Assembly: GCA_016700175.1 (NCBI GenBank)
Contig: CP065003.1
Coordinates: forward strand, 1,932,001 to 1,996,000
Reading direction: 5' to 3'
Source of the DNA: Acidobacteriota bacterium
Lineage (GTDB): Bacteria; Acidobacteriota; Blastocatellia; Pyrinomonadales; Pyrinomonadaceae
DNA: 64,000 nucleotides
The notes beneath the pieces were generated by a model. It had not been told where the DNA came from. It was given only the letters and a program-made list of their open reading frames with translations, and made no database searches. A program made the position numbers and the translations under genes. This document shows positions 17,132-25,422 of the stretch, in pieces. The stretch's first letter is position 1; every line of letters begins with the position of its first letter.

Positions 17132-17659
17132 TCAAGTTTTCTGAAGAACGCGAAGGTACGCCTTCCAGGGGCCGACTGCCTTCCCATACTGATTCGCTAT
17201 GGTTCGCGAGATCTGGACGATGTGGTCGAGGTCGTGGGCGGCCCAGGTGGCGAGGAGCTCGGAGAGCGTCACCTCACCGAGCTCGGGATGAATGCCGGTC
17301 TTTTTGAGATCTTCTTCGGAGATGTCCATCGAGGCGAGCTCGCGCAGGTTCTCTGTTCTCAATGCCTCGAACTCGTCGAGGAGATCCGCCAGCGGCTTCC
17401 CTTCGCTTTCTACAAATTGCGCGAAGCGGTCGAAAGGCTCAAAGGTCTTGTCTGCGTCATCGCCCAGGATGATCTTCGCTCGCGGGATCCAGTCGGTCTT
17501 CTCGCCATGGATCAGGTGTCCGACGACATCGAACGGGGTCCACGTGTCTCCGCCCTCGTTCGAGCGTACGAGCTCTTCAGGGAGGTCTTTGAGAAGGTCG
17601 CAAACGACGGACGGCGTTCGGGAGAGGAGAGAGGCAAGTTCATTGATTTCGTATCGCAT
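17132..17659 (-). CDS. DinB-family protein
   Basis: A 175-residue four-helix DinB/YfiT-like protein. The metal-binding His triad can be read from DVVGHLIHGEKTDW (His near 48) and the pair in WAAHDLDHIVQISRTI near 140-145, the standard spacing. Members include thiol transferases (bacillithiol, mycothiol) and others of unknown function; the partner thiol here cannot be told. No operon partner is evident. Confidence 0.85.
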   Translation of the reverse strand: MRYEINELASLLSRTPSVVCDLLKDLPEELVRSNEGGDTWTPFDVVGHLIHGEKTDWIPRAKIILGDDADKTFEPFDRFAQFVESEGKPLADLLDEFEALRTENLRELASMDISEEDLKKTGIHPELGEVTLSELLATWAAHDLDHIVQISRTIANQYGKAVGPWKAYLRVLQKT

Positions 17660-17746
17660 TGAAGAACCATCAGCTGCCCCCGCTTCTGCGGAGGTTGCGA
17701 GCGAGCGTTTGATCGTCGATCAGGCAACGAGCCGGCGCGCGTCCAC

Positions 17747-17798
17747 CGTTTAGAGCAGCCCTTCGGGCTGCCAAGGCAGCGCATAGCGTTGCTCTAAA
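17747..17798. repeat. Palindromic element GTTTAGAGCA...TGCTCTAAAC
   Basis: A near-perfect inverted repeat with outer arms GTTTAGAGCA and TGCTCTAAAC and an inner hairpin CAGCCCTTCGGGCTG. A related half, including the GTTTAGAGCAGCCCTTCGGG part, recurs at about 18870-18896. It lies between the DinB gene and the zinc-ribbon protein gene and belongs to the dispersed hairpin elements of this genome. Confidence 0.65.
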
Positions 17799-17851
17799 CT
17801 TCTGCAAAGCCTGCGGTTGCCGGCTCTCCTACGGTAGCCTCCATCGCTCGG

Positions 17852-18637
17852 TTACTGCCTGCTGTCCCGAGGCGGAACGGCGCCGTTCACCCGGTTGATA
17901 TAGTCCGTAATAAATCGATTGAGATTCACTTCCCCGTTCGACTTCTCTTCTTCGGTAAGATCGTCCGCCGAAAAGACCGTCGAGAGACCCTTGTTGAAAT
18001 CCTTCAGCGCGCCCTTGTCATCGCCCAGAAAATGCCTCATCGCACCGCTGATGGCATACACCTCTTTGAGCGATTCGGAAGAGGACCCGCTCTCGATCAT
18101 CTTCTCCGCAAGCTCGAGGGCCCTTTTCCTGGCCGCATTCGCCTCCAACATCTTGTCTTCTTCCTGGTAATGGTAGCCCTTGATCCTCTCGAAGCGGCAC
18201 CAGAAAGACTCGTCTTTCTGGTAAAGCTTGTACACCTTTTCTGCGATCTCAAGCCGCCTCGTCATCGCCACTTCGGTGTATTCCTTGAACTTCGGGACGT
18301 CCTTCACTTCTGCCAGGGCTTTCTTTATCGCGGGCATGTGTTCCTTTGGAAGTTCGTCGTGATCCCACATAAACACCGAAAGGTGGCACTTTTTGCAAAG
18401 ATAGACTGAAGGGGAATCGGTTACGGGCCAGTAAATGAGCTGGTATTTCGAAGGCCAGGAATAGATGTAGCTCCCGTAGCTCCCGATCACCATGTAGGTG
18501 TTCTCGGTCTCGCAGATGGGGCAGTCAAATTCTTTGGGAAACCAGGTGGTGGGCGGCTTGGCAGGCTTCACGGAAGCCAGGAGGGTGCTTGCCAGCGGGA
18601 CCGAAAGCCCCAGCGCCAGAAATTCTCTTCGATTCAT
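17852..18637 (-). CDS. Exported zinc-ribbon (DUF2225-like) protein with possible TPR helices
   Basis: A 261-residue protein with a short export signal that begins MNRREFLALGLSVP, Tat-like. The mature part has two Cys pairs, CPICE near 40 and CKKCHLSVF near 83, a four-Cys zinc ribbon as in DUF2225 proteins, then a long helical region (about 100-245) resembling TPR helices. The start at 18637 is supported by GGAGG 6 nt upstream. Function unknown; a folded metal site would agree with Tat export. Confidence 0.7.
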   Translation of the reverse strand: MNRREFLALGLSVPLASTLLASVKPAKPPTTWFPKEFDCPICETENTYMVIGSYGSYIYSWPSKYQLIYWPVTDSPSVYLCKKCHLSVFMWDHDELPKEHMPAIKKALAEVKDVPKFKEYTEVAMTRRLEIAEKVYKLYQKDESFWCRFERIKGYHYQEEDKMLEANAARKRALELAEKMIESGSSSESLKEVYAISGAMRHFLGDDKGALKDFNKGLSTVFSADDLTEEEKSNGEVNLNRFITDYINRVNGAVPPRDSRQ

Positions 18638-19203
18638 ATTGAACCTCCGCAAGTTTGAATTGCCGGAAGGACTCCGACAACCGTAGCGATACGGAAAATC
18701 GAATAATGTTCCGCTTCTTGTTTGGCGCTAAGGTGAGGCTTTCACGGATCAGGTTGTATCGGGGAGGGATGTGTCCGGCCCCATTGGAGCCAAACGTCTG
18801 TAGCATTGCCGGCAATACAGAGCGAGACCGTGAGGTCGTAGATCGGGCAACGAGTCCGCGCCCGACCACCGTTTAGAGCAGCCCTTCGGGCTGCAACGGC
18901 CGCGCGGAGCGCCGTCGGACAAATCCAAAAGCTGCTTCGAGGGCAGGCTCCATAGGAGCCGAATGTCTGTAGCATCGGAGTGCCAAACAGAGCCGCGCTC
19001 CGAAGGAGCGCAATGTTCAACCCCTAAAGGGGCTGAGTTGTCGTTTGCGATCGGTTGCTACAGACATCGCGCTCCTACGGAGCGGAAACCGGCTTCACGA
19101 TTGACCGTTGACTCCAAGAGTGGATCTTAAAACCGCGTCGTCTCCGCTGAAGCGGGACAACTGATAATCACTCAATCCGGGATCACTCGGCCCCGACACG
19201 CCG
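18638..19203. other. Intergenic region with dispersed hairpin elements
   Basis: No gene supported. It contains the GTTTAGAGCAGCCCTTCGGG element (about 18870-18896), phrases shared with 17690-17770 (GGCAACGAGTC..CGCG), and the GCTCCTACGGAGC hairpin at 19070-19082. The remainder shows nothing. Confidence 0.5.
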
Positions 19204-19593
19204 TCAAGGAGTGTCGTCGGCACCGAGTTCCTCTTCGGCCTCGAAAGGCTGTTCGACCGCTGTAAGCTTTTCGTGATGCTTATTGTTGAGCTTGCCGACC
19301 AACGTCTCCAGCTGACGCCGGATTTTCTCAGATGCGCCAGATACCGCCTCCTCAAGCGACGGAGCCTTGTGGGTGGCCGAACGCGGATCGAGCCCGGCGA
19401 GCCGTGCCTCGATCTGGCAACGCTTGTCTTCAGGACCGCCTTTTACTTTGCTGTTTTCGTCGCGAACGTGGACCTCTACTCTCGTCACGCGATCGCCGAA
19501 CTGTTCGAGCGCCGCGAGGACGATCGATTCGAGTGTGACCGCCATGCTTTGGTCGGCGTTGATACTGTTATCGGAATTCAATTGAAATTGCAT
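19204..19593 (-). CDS. HPF/RaiA-like ribosome-associated protein
   Basis: A 129-residue protein whose core (VTRVEVHVRDENSKVKGGPEDKRCQIEARLAG, about 37-68) fits the short ribosome hibernation promoting factor/S30EA family: a strand, a loop with K-G-G-x-D-K-R-C, then a second strand. After it come a helix (KIRRQLETLVGKL) and an acidic tail. Such proteins bind the 30S decoding region in slow growth. The match is from memory of the pattern, so moderate confidence. Confidence 0.6.
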   Translation of the reverse strand: MQFQLNSDNSINADQSMAVTLESIVLAALEQFGDRVTRVEVHVRDENSKVKGGPEDKRCQIEARLAGLDPRSATHKAPSLEEAVSGASEKIRRQLETLVGKLNNKHHEKLTAVEQPFEAEEELGADDTP

Positions 19594-19721
19594 TTCTCTG
19601 AAATTGCTCCTGAATAATTACGTTCTAAGTCACAGATTGCCTCCCGGCGAGCTTCGGTTCACTGTAAGAAAACAAACATCGGATCCGGGAAACGACCATT
19701 ATACCGTCCACACCGTCCATT

Positions 19722-20111
19722 TCACATTTCACCGACGCCGAGCGCTCGCGCCATCAGCTGATGAATGAGATTGACCGCTTTAAGAGGCCTGATCATCACC
19801 TTGAAGTCTGTGATCTTCCCATCTCCGTCCCATTTGATCAGATCGGCGCCGTTGACGAGTATGTGCTCGATCTCGACCTGGAACTCGAGCATCGCGTCGT
19901 GGTCTCCGCGAATCTCGCGGATGTACCGGAAGGAGGGCTGTTTGAAGACGAAGAACGCGGCGGTGAGGTATTTCTTTGTTATCTCGCGGCCAGGCTGCGG
20001 GATATGAACGACGGGAGAGTGGAATACGACGTCATCGGCGAGAAGCTCATCGAGCCCGTCGGCATCGCCCGTCTCGACGATCTCGTGCCATTTGTCGATG
20101 GGGTTTTGCAT
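19722..20111 (-). CDS. NTF2/SnoaL-like protein
   Basis: A 129-residue cytoplasmic protein of the NTF2-like superfamily: IDKWHEIVETGDADGLDELLADDVVFHSPVV is the standard opening helix and strand, followed by FQVEIEHILVNGADLIKWDGDGKITDFKVMIRPL. Family members are small-molecule isomerases, cyclases or unassigned; no catalytic set can be chosen. It stands alone. Confidence 0.75.
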   Translation of the reverse strand: MQNPIDKWHEIVETGDADGLDELLADDVVFHSPVVHIPQPGREITKKYLTAAFFVFKQPSFRYIREIRGDHDAMLEFQVEIEHILVNGADLIKWDGDGKITDFKVMIRPLKAVNLIHQLMARALGVGEM

Positions 20112-20326
20112 TTAGTAAATCGGGAATCGGGAAAGGAACGTGTCCGAAGCCCAACCGTAAGGGAAGGCTACCTCAGGCAGTTCCAGGTTCAAGATTCAAG
20201 GTTCCAGGTTCAAAGCTCGGTAACCTGTTCATCTGCCTCTTTCATTGAACTTGGAACCTTATACTTGGAACTTCTAGAAGTACTCCACGCCGGCGCTTGA
20301 TCCGCCAATTTAACCCGGCTTTTCGT

Positions 20327-20908
20327 TCACGGCTTCATCGCGCCCGCGGCCGGCCAGTCGGTATCACCTACCCGCTTCAGAGTCATTTCGAAGATGCGCA
20401 TAGGGTCTCGGCCGGGGATTATCCTGTCGCCAACCTCTGTCCATGTCCCGTCCTTAAATGTGGCATTGTACTTGATCGTCACCGGACCCGCATTTATCTC
20501 CCAAAAATAACCGTCTTCAGTAAGGGTTATCGGAAAATCTCCTGCGTTGCCCTGAGCATAGGAGCGAATGCTGTAGCCTTTCTTCTGCACGTCATAAGAA
20601 ATGATCCCGAAAGCATTGAAGGAAACAGCGCCGTCTTTATCAAACCCCTTACCCTCGACCACTTTCAGCGTGCCGTCAAGAAATGAACCGACACGTTCAG
20701 TCTGGGTTAGCACGTGTCTTTCGCCGGATGGCAACAAGGTCCAGGCTTCCCCTTTCCACGTCCCATCCATTACGGAAAAAACCTTCATTGATTCACGCTG
20801 AGCGTCTGCAATTGCCTTAGGATCCGGCCTCATCTGACCGTGGACACTCAAGACCGATCCGATCAAATGCAGGGACAGAAAAACCGCAATAACCAGCGAA
20901 ATTTTCAT
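20327..20908 (-). CDS. Exported DUF1579-like protein
   Basis: A 193-residue protein with a signal peptide (1-24). The mature domain starts with MKVFSVMDGTWKGEAWTLLPSGE, then ERVGSFLDGTLKVVEGKG and NAFGIISYDVQKKGYSIRSYAQG, the pattern of DUF1579-like beta-barrel proteins. GGAGG lies 11 nt upstream. Function unknown; probably a periplasmic binding protein. Confidence 0.7.
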   Translation of the reverse strand: MKISLVIAVFLSLHLIGSVLSVHGQMRPDPKAIADAQRESMKVFSVMDGTWKGEAWTLLPSGERHVLTQTERVGSFLDGTLKVVEGKGFDKDGAVSFNAFGIISYDVQKKGYSIRSYAQGNAGDFPITLTEDGYFWEINAGPVTIKYNATFKDGTWTEVGDRIIPGRDPMRIFEMTLKRVGDTDWPAAGAMKP

Positions 20909-20950
20909 CGTCTAAAAATACCTCCCTCATCTTCCATTTTCGTTTCGTAA

Positions 20951-21522
20951 AAAGTGGGCGCCAAGAGTTCCGGCTCTTGCCAACATCTTAAGCCGTTACC
21001 AGCCTTTTGAGTTTCGGATTGGTGAGAAAGTCCAAATCTTTTTCACACTTGCGCCGCAGAATCCCACAATTGTCCTCTTCATCGCATTGTGCCCGGATCT
21101 TCGAAAGACAAAGCGGAAGTTACACGGAGGAGTGTACATTGTCACGATCAGACGCGCCGCTTTCCCTTTCAAGAGTTTGTCCCAGAACGGAGGGTAATCC
21201 CTATACTTGAAAGCGAACCCTGGAAGCAAAACGCGGTCAAAAAAGCCCTTCAGTAGCGCAGGCATCAGCCCCCACCAGTTCGTATAGTCAACGACGTAGC
21301 GGTCCGCCCAAAAAGGTATTTCTGTGCTCTAACAAGGTCCGGCTCTAGCTCGTGGATTTCGCGATAACCTGCGCGAAGTATTGGATCAAGCTGCATCTCT
21401 CCCAACTTCAAAACCCGGATACCTTTTACTGTTCCTTCAGCGCCCTCGAAGTAAGAATCGGCAATCGCCTAACAAGAACTGTCATCCGGATCGGGGTCAC
21501 CAAGTATTTCAAGGACTTTCAT
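20951..21522 (-). pseudogene. Flavodoxin-fold NAD(P)H-quinone-reductase-like gene, disrupted
   Basis: Read from an ATG at 21522 the protein begins MKVLEILGDPDPDDSSC, then meets an in-frame TAG (21469-21471), continues AIADSYFEGAEG and ELEPDLVRAQKYLFWAD, changes frame in a five-A run (21310-21314), and goes on NWWGLMPALLKGFFDR, LPGFAFKYRD and AMKRTIVGFCG. A second stop (TAA at 20996) precedes the residual RLKMLARAGTLGA. All parts match the Flavodoxin_2/NQO family in order, so this is one full-length gene with two stops and one frameshift. Confidence 0.8.
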
Positions 21523-22293
21523 AAAAAAACTCAGGAGTTTCTGAAGGTTTGACCCGCAGCTGAAGCATTGGGCTTCTGTCAAGAACCATATGCTTCATAC
21601 ATTTCGCGTCTACGGAGCTGGAATCATTTGGCCAGCGCGTTTCCTATTAACAGCAGGCGCCGATGGCGCCGGGTTCGGTGTGGCAGCGAATACGAGATCC
21701 ACCCGCGGACTTCGGAGCGATCGGATCTCTTAGTGCTCCTTCGTGTCTCTTTGTGGTTCAAACCTGCCGCCGCCAACGCGGACATCGGAACGCCCGCGTC
21801 CCGCGGGCATTGAGCGAAGCGAATGCGAGCATTTCGTTCTGCGGATGTGCCGCGCCTGAAGGGCACCCGCGGGCAATTGTCAACAACCAGATGTCTCAGA
21901 CGTTTCGCTCCTACGGAGCAGGGATCGTTTGGCCAGCGCTTTCGCTATTAACATCAGGCGCCGACGGCGCCAATCTACCCGGATGACAAATCTCATTTTA
22001 CCCTGTCAACTCACCAAACTCAGTCAACTCCTCAAACTCAGGCAACTCAGCCAACTCAGCGAACTCACCATGTCGCCGCTAATGCGGCTATCGGTTTTTT
22101 AGTGCCCATCACCCCACACTGCGCTTGCGGCTTGTGTGGGGCTATGGATATGACGTCCGCTTCGCGGACTAAAGAGACCCGACAGGCCGTTTTCGCTTCG
22201 CTCAATGCGGGCGGGCCGCCCGCGCTCCAGTCGAACGCGACAGATTCGACAGACTCGAAAGACCCGATAGACTCGACTGACCCGACAGACCGT
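21523..22293. repeat. Long intergenic mosaic of dispersed elements and 9-bp arrays
   Basis: No gene. Two copies of an about 70-bp element (21610-21672 and 21902-21975) carry the CTACGGAGC half of the hairpin GCTCCTACGGAGC (complete in the second), the phrase TTTGGCCAGCGC, and GGCGCCG.CGGCGCC. A 9-bp AACTCAGCC-type array lies at 22004-22068, a GC-rich element with TTCGCTCAATGCGGGCGGG follows, and a GACTCGAAA-type 9-bp array at 22238-22292 runs up to the next stop codon. Confidence 0.75.
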
Positions 22294-22659
22294 TCACCCA
22301 GCCCTCGCCCCGTTCGGGACTTCCCTCTCCGGCATCGCCAGTGCGGGAAGTATTCCGTCCGCGTAGCCTATGTCGAAAAGCATTCCTTCCGACATCTCGC
22401 CCATCATCTTCTTCGGCTCGAGGTTCACGACGAACAGGGCCTGTTTGCCCTCGATCTCCTTCGGGTCCTCGCGTTCGCCCTTCATTCCGGAGAGGATATT
22501 GCGCTGAAAGGACCCGAAATCCACGGTCAGGCGCATAAGCGTTTTCGAGCCTTCGACCTCTTCGATCGAAATGATGGTACCGACGCGGATGTCGATCTTC
22601 TCAAGGTCCCCGAACGTGATCGAGGGTTTAACTCCTGCTACTTCCATATTTTCACTCAT
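22294..22659 (-). CDS. tRNA-binding-domain protein (CsaA/MetG C-terminal-like)
   Basis: A 121-residue OB-fold protein of the EMAP/Arc1p tRNA-binding type. The motifs ITFGDLEKIDIRVGTI and LMRLTVDFG are followed by RNILSGMKG and VVNLEPKKMMGEMSEGML, characteristic of CsaA and the C-terminal appendix of methionyl-tRNA synthetase. CsaA-like proteins bind tRNA and have been described as chaperone-like. It overlaps the amidohydrolase gene by 4 nt (ATGA) and is the last gene of a coupled unit that begins at 25378. Confidence 0.88.
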   Translation of the reverse strand: MSENMEVAGVKPSITFGDLEKIDIRVGTIISIEEVEGSKTLMRLTVDFGSFQRNILSGMKGEREDPKEIEGKQALFVVNLEPKKMMGEMSEGMLFDIGYADGILPALAMPEREVPNGARAG

Positions 22660-23654
22660 TTCATCGCCCGGCCCCTGTTGGCGAGTATCTTTTCTATCTC
22701 CGCTTCCTTCAAAGGCAGTTTCTCGCGCAGCGTCTTGCGGTATGCATCGGCGGAAAATGAAGGATGATCGGTCCCGAACACGATCCGTTCAAGCCCCAGC
22801 TCGCTCAGGTCTTCCGCAAGCAGCTTCAGCTGGTCGTCAGTCGGGGGCTCGACCTCCTCGGAAACCTCTGTCAGTACGACGGCACTGATCTCGAACCTCA
22901 AGTCCATTGCCGCGAACGCCTCGTCCTTTTTCAAACGCTCGACGAAAGCCCGCAGGATCTTTCTTCCGCGGTCCGAATATCCGCCGGATCCGCCCAGGTG
23001 CGCGATGTAAACCTCCAGGTCCGGGTATCCGGCCAGCTCTTTCGCGAACGCGTTTGCCATTTCGGAAGGCCCCGCAGGGTCGTACGCGTTCAGGTGGATC
23101 ATCATCGGCACGCGCTCCTTTTCTGCCCATGCGAAAAGCGCACGCAGCCGCGCCATATGCTCTTCACTACCCACGCTGACCATGGAGTTCAGCAGGTGAA
23201 GCTTCACGCCTTCCATTTCCGGCTTCGCCGTGCACCGCTTGAATTCATTCAGAGCATAGTCCTTCGCCGGATTCGCCGAGCAGAATCCGACAAGCTTTTT
23301 CGGGTTCGACTTCACAATGCCGGCGACGAAGTCGTTTTCGCGCCGGACCGCCTCAAGCTCCTTTTCCGGGCTAAATTTCAATGCTCCAAACCACTCCGAG
23401 CCGTAGAGATACGCCATCGAAAGCGCGAACGCCTTCTTTACGCGCCCTTCCGAAACGTCCTTCGGAAGCGAAGAGTAGAATTCGTCAGGCCTTGAAAAAG
23501 GAACGCCGAGCGACTTCCAATCGCGGATCAGATCGGGACTGAGGATGTGCGTGTGATGGTCGAAAAGGGCCGTTTCCTCATTGGGAGTTCCGCTGACGAG
23601 CGGGACCGTCAGACAGACGAGCAGCGCCGGGAGGAAGAACAGCGATTTTTTCAT
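22656..23654 (-). CDS. Exported amidohydrolase (Amidohydro_2 family)
   Basis: A 332-residue TIM-barrel hydrolase with a signal peptide (KKSLFFLPALLVCLTVPLVSG). Metal-binding residues appear in LFDHHTHILSPD (H-x-H), MIHLNAYDP, IAHLGGSGGYSD and FGTDHPSF, in the order of the amidohydrolase/decarboxylase family PF04909. The substrate cannot be told. I start at the Met at 23654 because the signal peptide begins there, 4 nt after the upstream stop; a Met at 23666 overlapping that stop is possible. Part of a five-gene coupled unit. Confidence 0.8.
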   Translation of the reverse strand: MKKSLFFLPALLVCLTVPLVSGTPNEETALFDHHTHILSPDLIRDWKSLGVPFSRPDEFYSSLPKDVSEGRVKKAFALSMAYLYGSEWFGALKFSPEKELEAVRRENDFVAGIVKSNPKKLVGFCSANPAKDYALNEFKRCTAKPEMEGVKLHLLNSMVSVGSEEHMARLRALFAWAEKERVPMMIHLNAYDPAGPSEMANAFAKELAGYPDLEVYIAHLGGSGGYSDRGRKILRAFVERLKKDEAFAAMDLRFEISAVVLTEVSEEVEPPTDDQLKLLAEDLSELGLERIVFGTDHPSFSADAYRKTLREKLPLKEAEIEKILANRGRAMK

Positions 23655-23658
23655 TCTG

Positions 23659-24699
23659 CTAATCATCACGAGATCTGAGAGCTTCCCCGACCGCAACTTC
23701 GAACGCCGCGGGTTCGTCCGGCGAGAATCCGATCGCCCTGAACTCGGACCTGAAACCGAAGACGCCTTCGGCCTGAAGCGTTTCATTCAGGACTATCCAG
23801 TGCGTCGGGTCGCCGAAAAGCGCGGCCGAGACAAGAGGCCCTTCCGAGGGTTTCGCGCGCTCGATGCAATCCATCATCTCGATCGGGATCTCGACGTCGT
23901 AACGAAGGCCCGCCTTGATCAGAATCGAGTCGTCTGCGATCAGAACGGGCCTGAGCACGCTCGCCCTCAGATCCGCAAGTATCCACAACCCGCCATAGAC
24001 GGAAAGTGCGGTGACCGCCCACGCCACTGGCGCGCTCCAAAGCGAGATCAGGTAATGCGCCACGGCGGTCTCAGCCGCGATCAGGAACAGGAGTACGATC
24101 GTGATCGCTGTCTGCCCGGACTTCCGATGATAAGTGAACGCCGCCCCGCCTTCAGGGACGCTCGGACGCGACCGCCAGGAGAACAGCGAATAGAATAAGA
24201 CCCCGAGTTCCGTCCCTGCGACCGAACCTAGCCGGCGGTTGCCGACCGTTTCTCCGGCGATCCGTCTGAGCCTCGAAAGCGGATCTTCGAGCTCATCAGA
24301 GGGCGATTTCGCCGCCTTCCACACCTTGCGCGCGATCCAGGCGACGATCGCGACCTCGAAGGCCAGGACCCCGGCCTCGGCGATCAGAAGCGGCGCCCGG
24401 TGTCCGTCCGGCAGTACGAGATAGGCGATCAGCCAGCCCGCTCCTATCACAGGAGCGAACGCAGGCAATGACAGCGAATATCTGCGGGAGACGAGAAAGT
24501 AGAATGCGACCGGGACCGTAATAAGAAGATCTATCGCGATCGCTGCAGCAAGCAGGTCGGGCTGCGCGACCTCGGGTATCCACGCGGAAGCGACGATCGC
24601 AACCGAGGCGACGAGCGCGGCGAACAGCCCGAAGATCGCCAAAGACGTCCGCCGGTCGGTGACGGTTCTCAGAAAAAGCGATCCGTTCTCGGCACTCAT
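23659..24699 (-). CDS. Polytopic membrane protein, unknown function
   Basis: A 346-residue protein with about six hydrophobic spans (near 18-38, 46-66, 76-92, 98-118, 193-215 and 222-240) and a C-terminal cytoplasmic domain (RPVLIADDSILIKAGLRYDVEIPIE) that could be a small beta domain of the bacterial PH type; this is a guess. The start overlaps the preceding small gene by 4 nt (ATGA). It lies in the middle of the 22294-25378 unit. Confidence 0.7.
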   Translation of the reverse strand: MSAENGSLFLRTVTDRRTSLAIFGLFAALVASVAIVASAWIPEVAQPDLLAAAIAIDLLITVPVAFYFLVSRRYSLSLPAFAPVIGAGWLIAYLVLPDGHRAPLLIAEAGVLAFEVAIVAWIARKVWKAAKSPSDELEDPLSRLRRIAGETVGNRRLGSVAGTELGVLFYSLFSWRSRPSVPEGGAAFTYHRKSGQTAITIVLLFLIAAETAVAHYLISLWSAPVAWAVTALSVYGGLWILADLRASVLRPVLIADDSILIKAGLRYDVEIPIEMMDCIERAKPSEGPLVSAALFGDPTHWIVLNETLQAEGVFGFRSEFRAIGFSPDEPAAFEVAVGEALRSRDD

Positions 24700-24875
24700 T
24701 TTCCTTTCCTTATCTTCATCGCCATTCCCGCAAACACCGAAACGATTCCCATCACCGCCAGCACAAGGCCCACTGAGGAAACCGTCGCGCTTTCGGACCG
24801 CGAAAGCAAGATACCGATCGCGCCGGCCAGCGTTCCTGCGAGCAAGAGCCTGTCATGTGTTCTTGGGACGATCAC
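24696..24875 (-). CDS. Small two-span membrane protein
   Basis: A 59-residue protein. It begins with a GTG that shares its first base with the stop of the SnoaL-like gene (TAGTG) and ends with a TGA that overlaps the ATG of the 346-residue gene (ATGA). Two hydrophobic stretches (LLLAGTLAGAIGILL and SVGLVLAVMGIVSVFAGM) flank a short polar turn, and the tail is KIRKGK. The two overlapping junctions are strong evidence that this is a real gene although it is very short. Confidence 0.7.
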   Translation of the reverse strand: MIVPRTHDRLLLAGTLAGAIGILLSRSESATVSSVGLVLAVMGIVSVFAGMAMKIRKGK

Positions 24876-25378
24876 TATCCGTTTCCATCATCAGGTGGAC
24901 CACCCGCAAGCCTCGCAGCAGGCCCGGGCGTACTTTCCTCGCCGACTTCAAGGGCAATCCTGCCGTCCTCGTCGAATCGAAACAGCGATATGCCGCCCCA
25001 GGAACTTGATGTCCCCTTCGGCGGCATCCCTTCCGCATCTACCGCGCTGACAGCACTAAAGCTCCACATCAATACGACAGTGTTGCCTTCCTCAACAGCA
25101 TGGTCGACCCTTACTGTGGCGTTCGTCCATCTGGAACAAAATCGCTCGGCGAATCCCCGGACCTCATCCTTACCTGTTATCGAGCGCTTCTTGAATATCC
25201 GCTCGAAGATGGGGTAACTGACGACGATATCTTTTGCCCCAAGTTTATCGACAACCTCCGGCCTGCAGCCATAGAGGCCGCTAAAGAAATTCTCAGCTTT
25301 CTTCTTTTGTTCGCTATCTGCCGGGACCACCGAGAATACGACCGAAAGCCCGAGCACACAGCCGATGACCAGTTTCAT
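24875..25378 (-). CDS. Exported SnoaL/NTF2-like protein
   Basis: A 167-residue protein with a signal peptide (1-22). The domain shows the NTF2-like order: AENFFSGLYGCRPEVVDKLGAKDIVVSYP, KRSITGKDEVRGFAERF, VRVDHAVEEGNTVVLMWSF and GISLFRFDEDGRI. The tail is Gly/Pro-rich. It is the first gene of the coupled unit 25378 to 22294. Ligand unknown. Confidence 0.75.
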   Translation of the reverse strand: MKLVIGCVLGLSVVFSVVPADSEQKKKAENFFSGLYGCRPEVVDKLGAKDIVVSYPIFERIFKKRSITGKDEVRGFAERFCSRWTNATVRVDHAVEEGNTVVLMWSFSAVSAVDAEGMPPKGTSSSWGGISLFRFDEDGRIALEVGEESTPGPAARLAGGPPDDGNG

Positions 25379-25422
25379 GATTGCTCCTTCTTTTCCTCAA
25401 GTACCTGGTTCCAATCTTTCCG

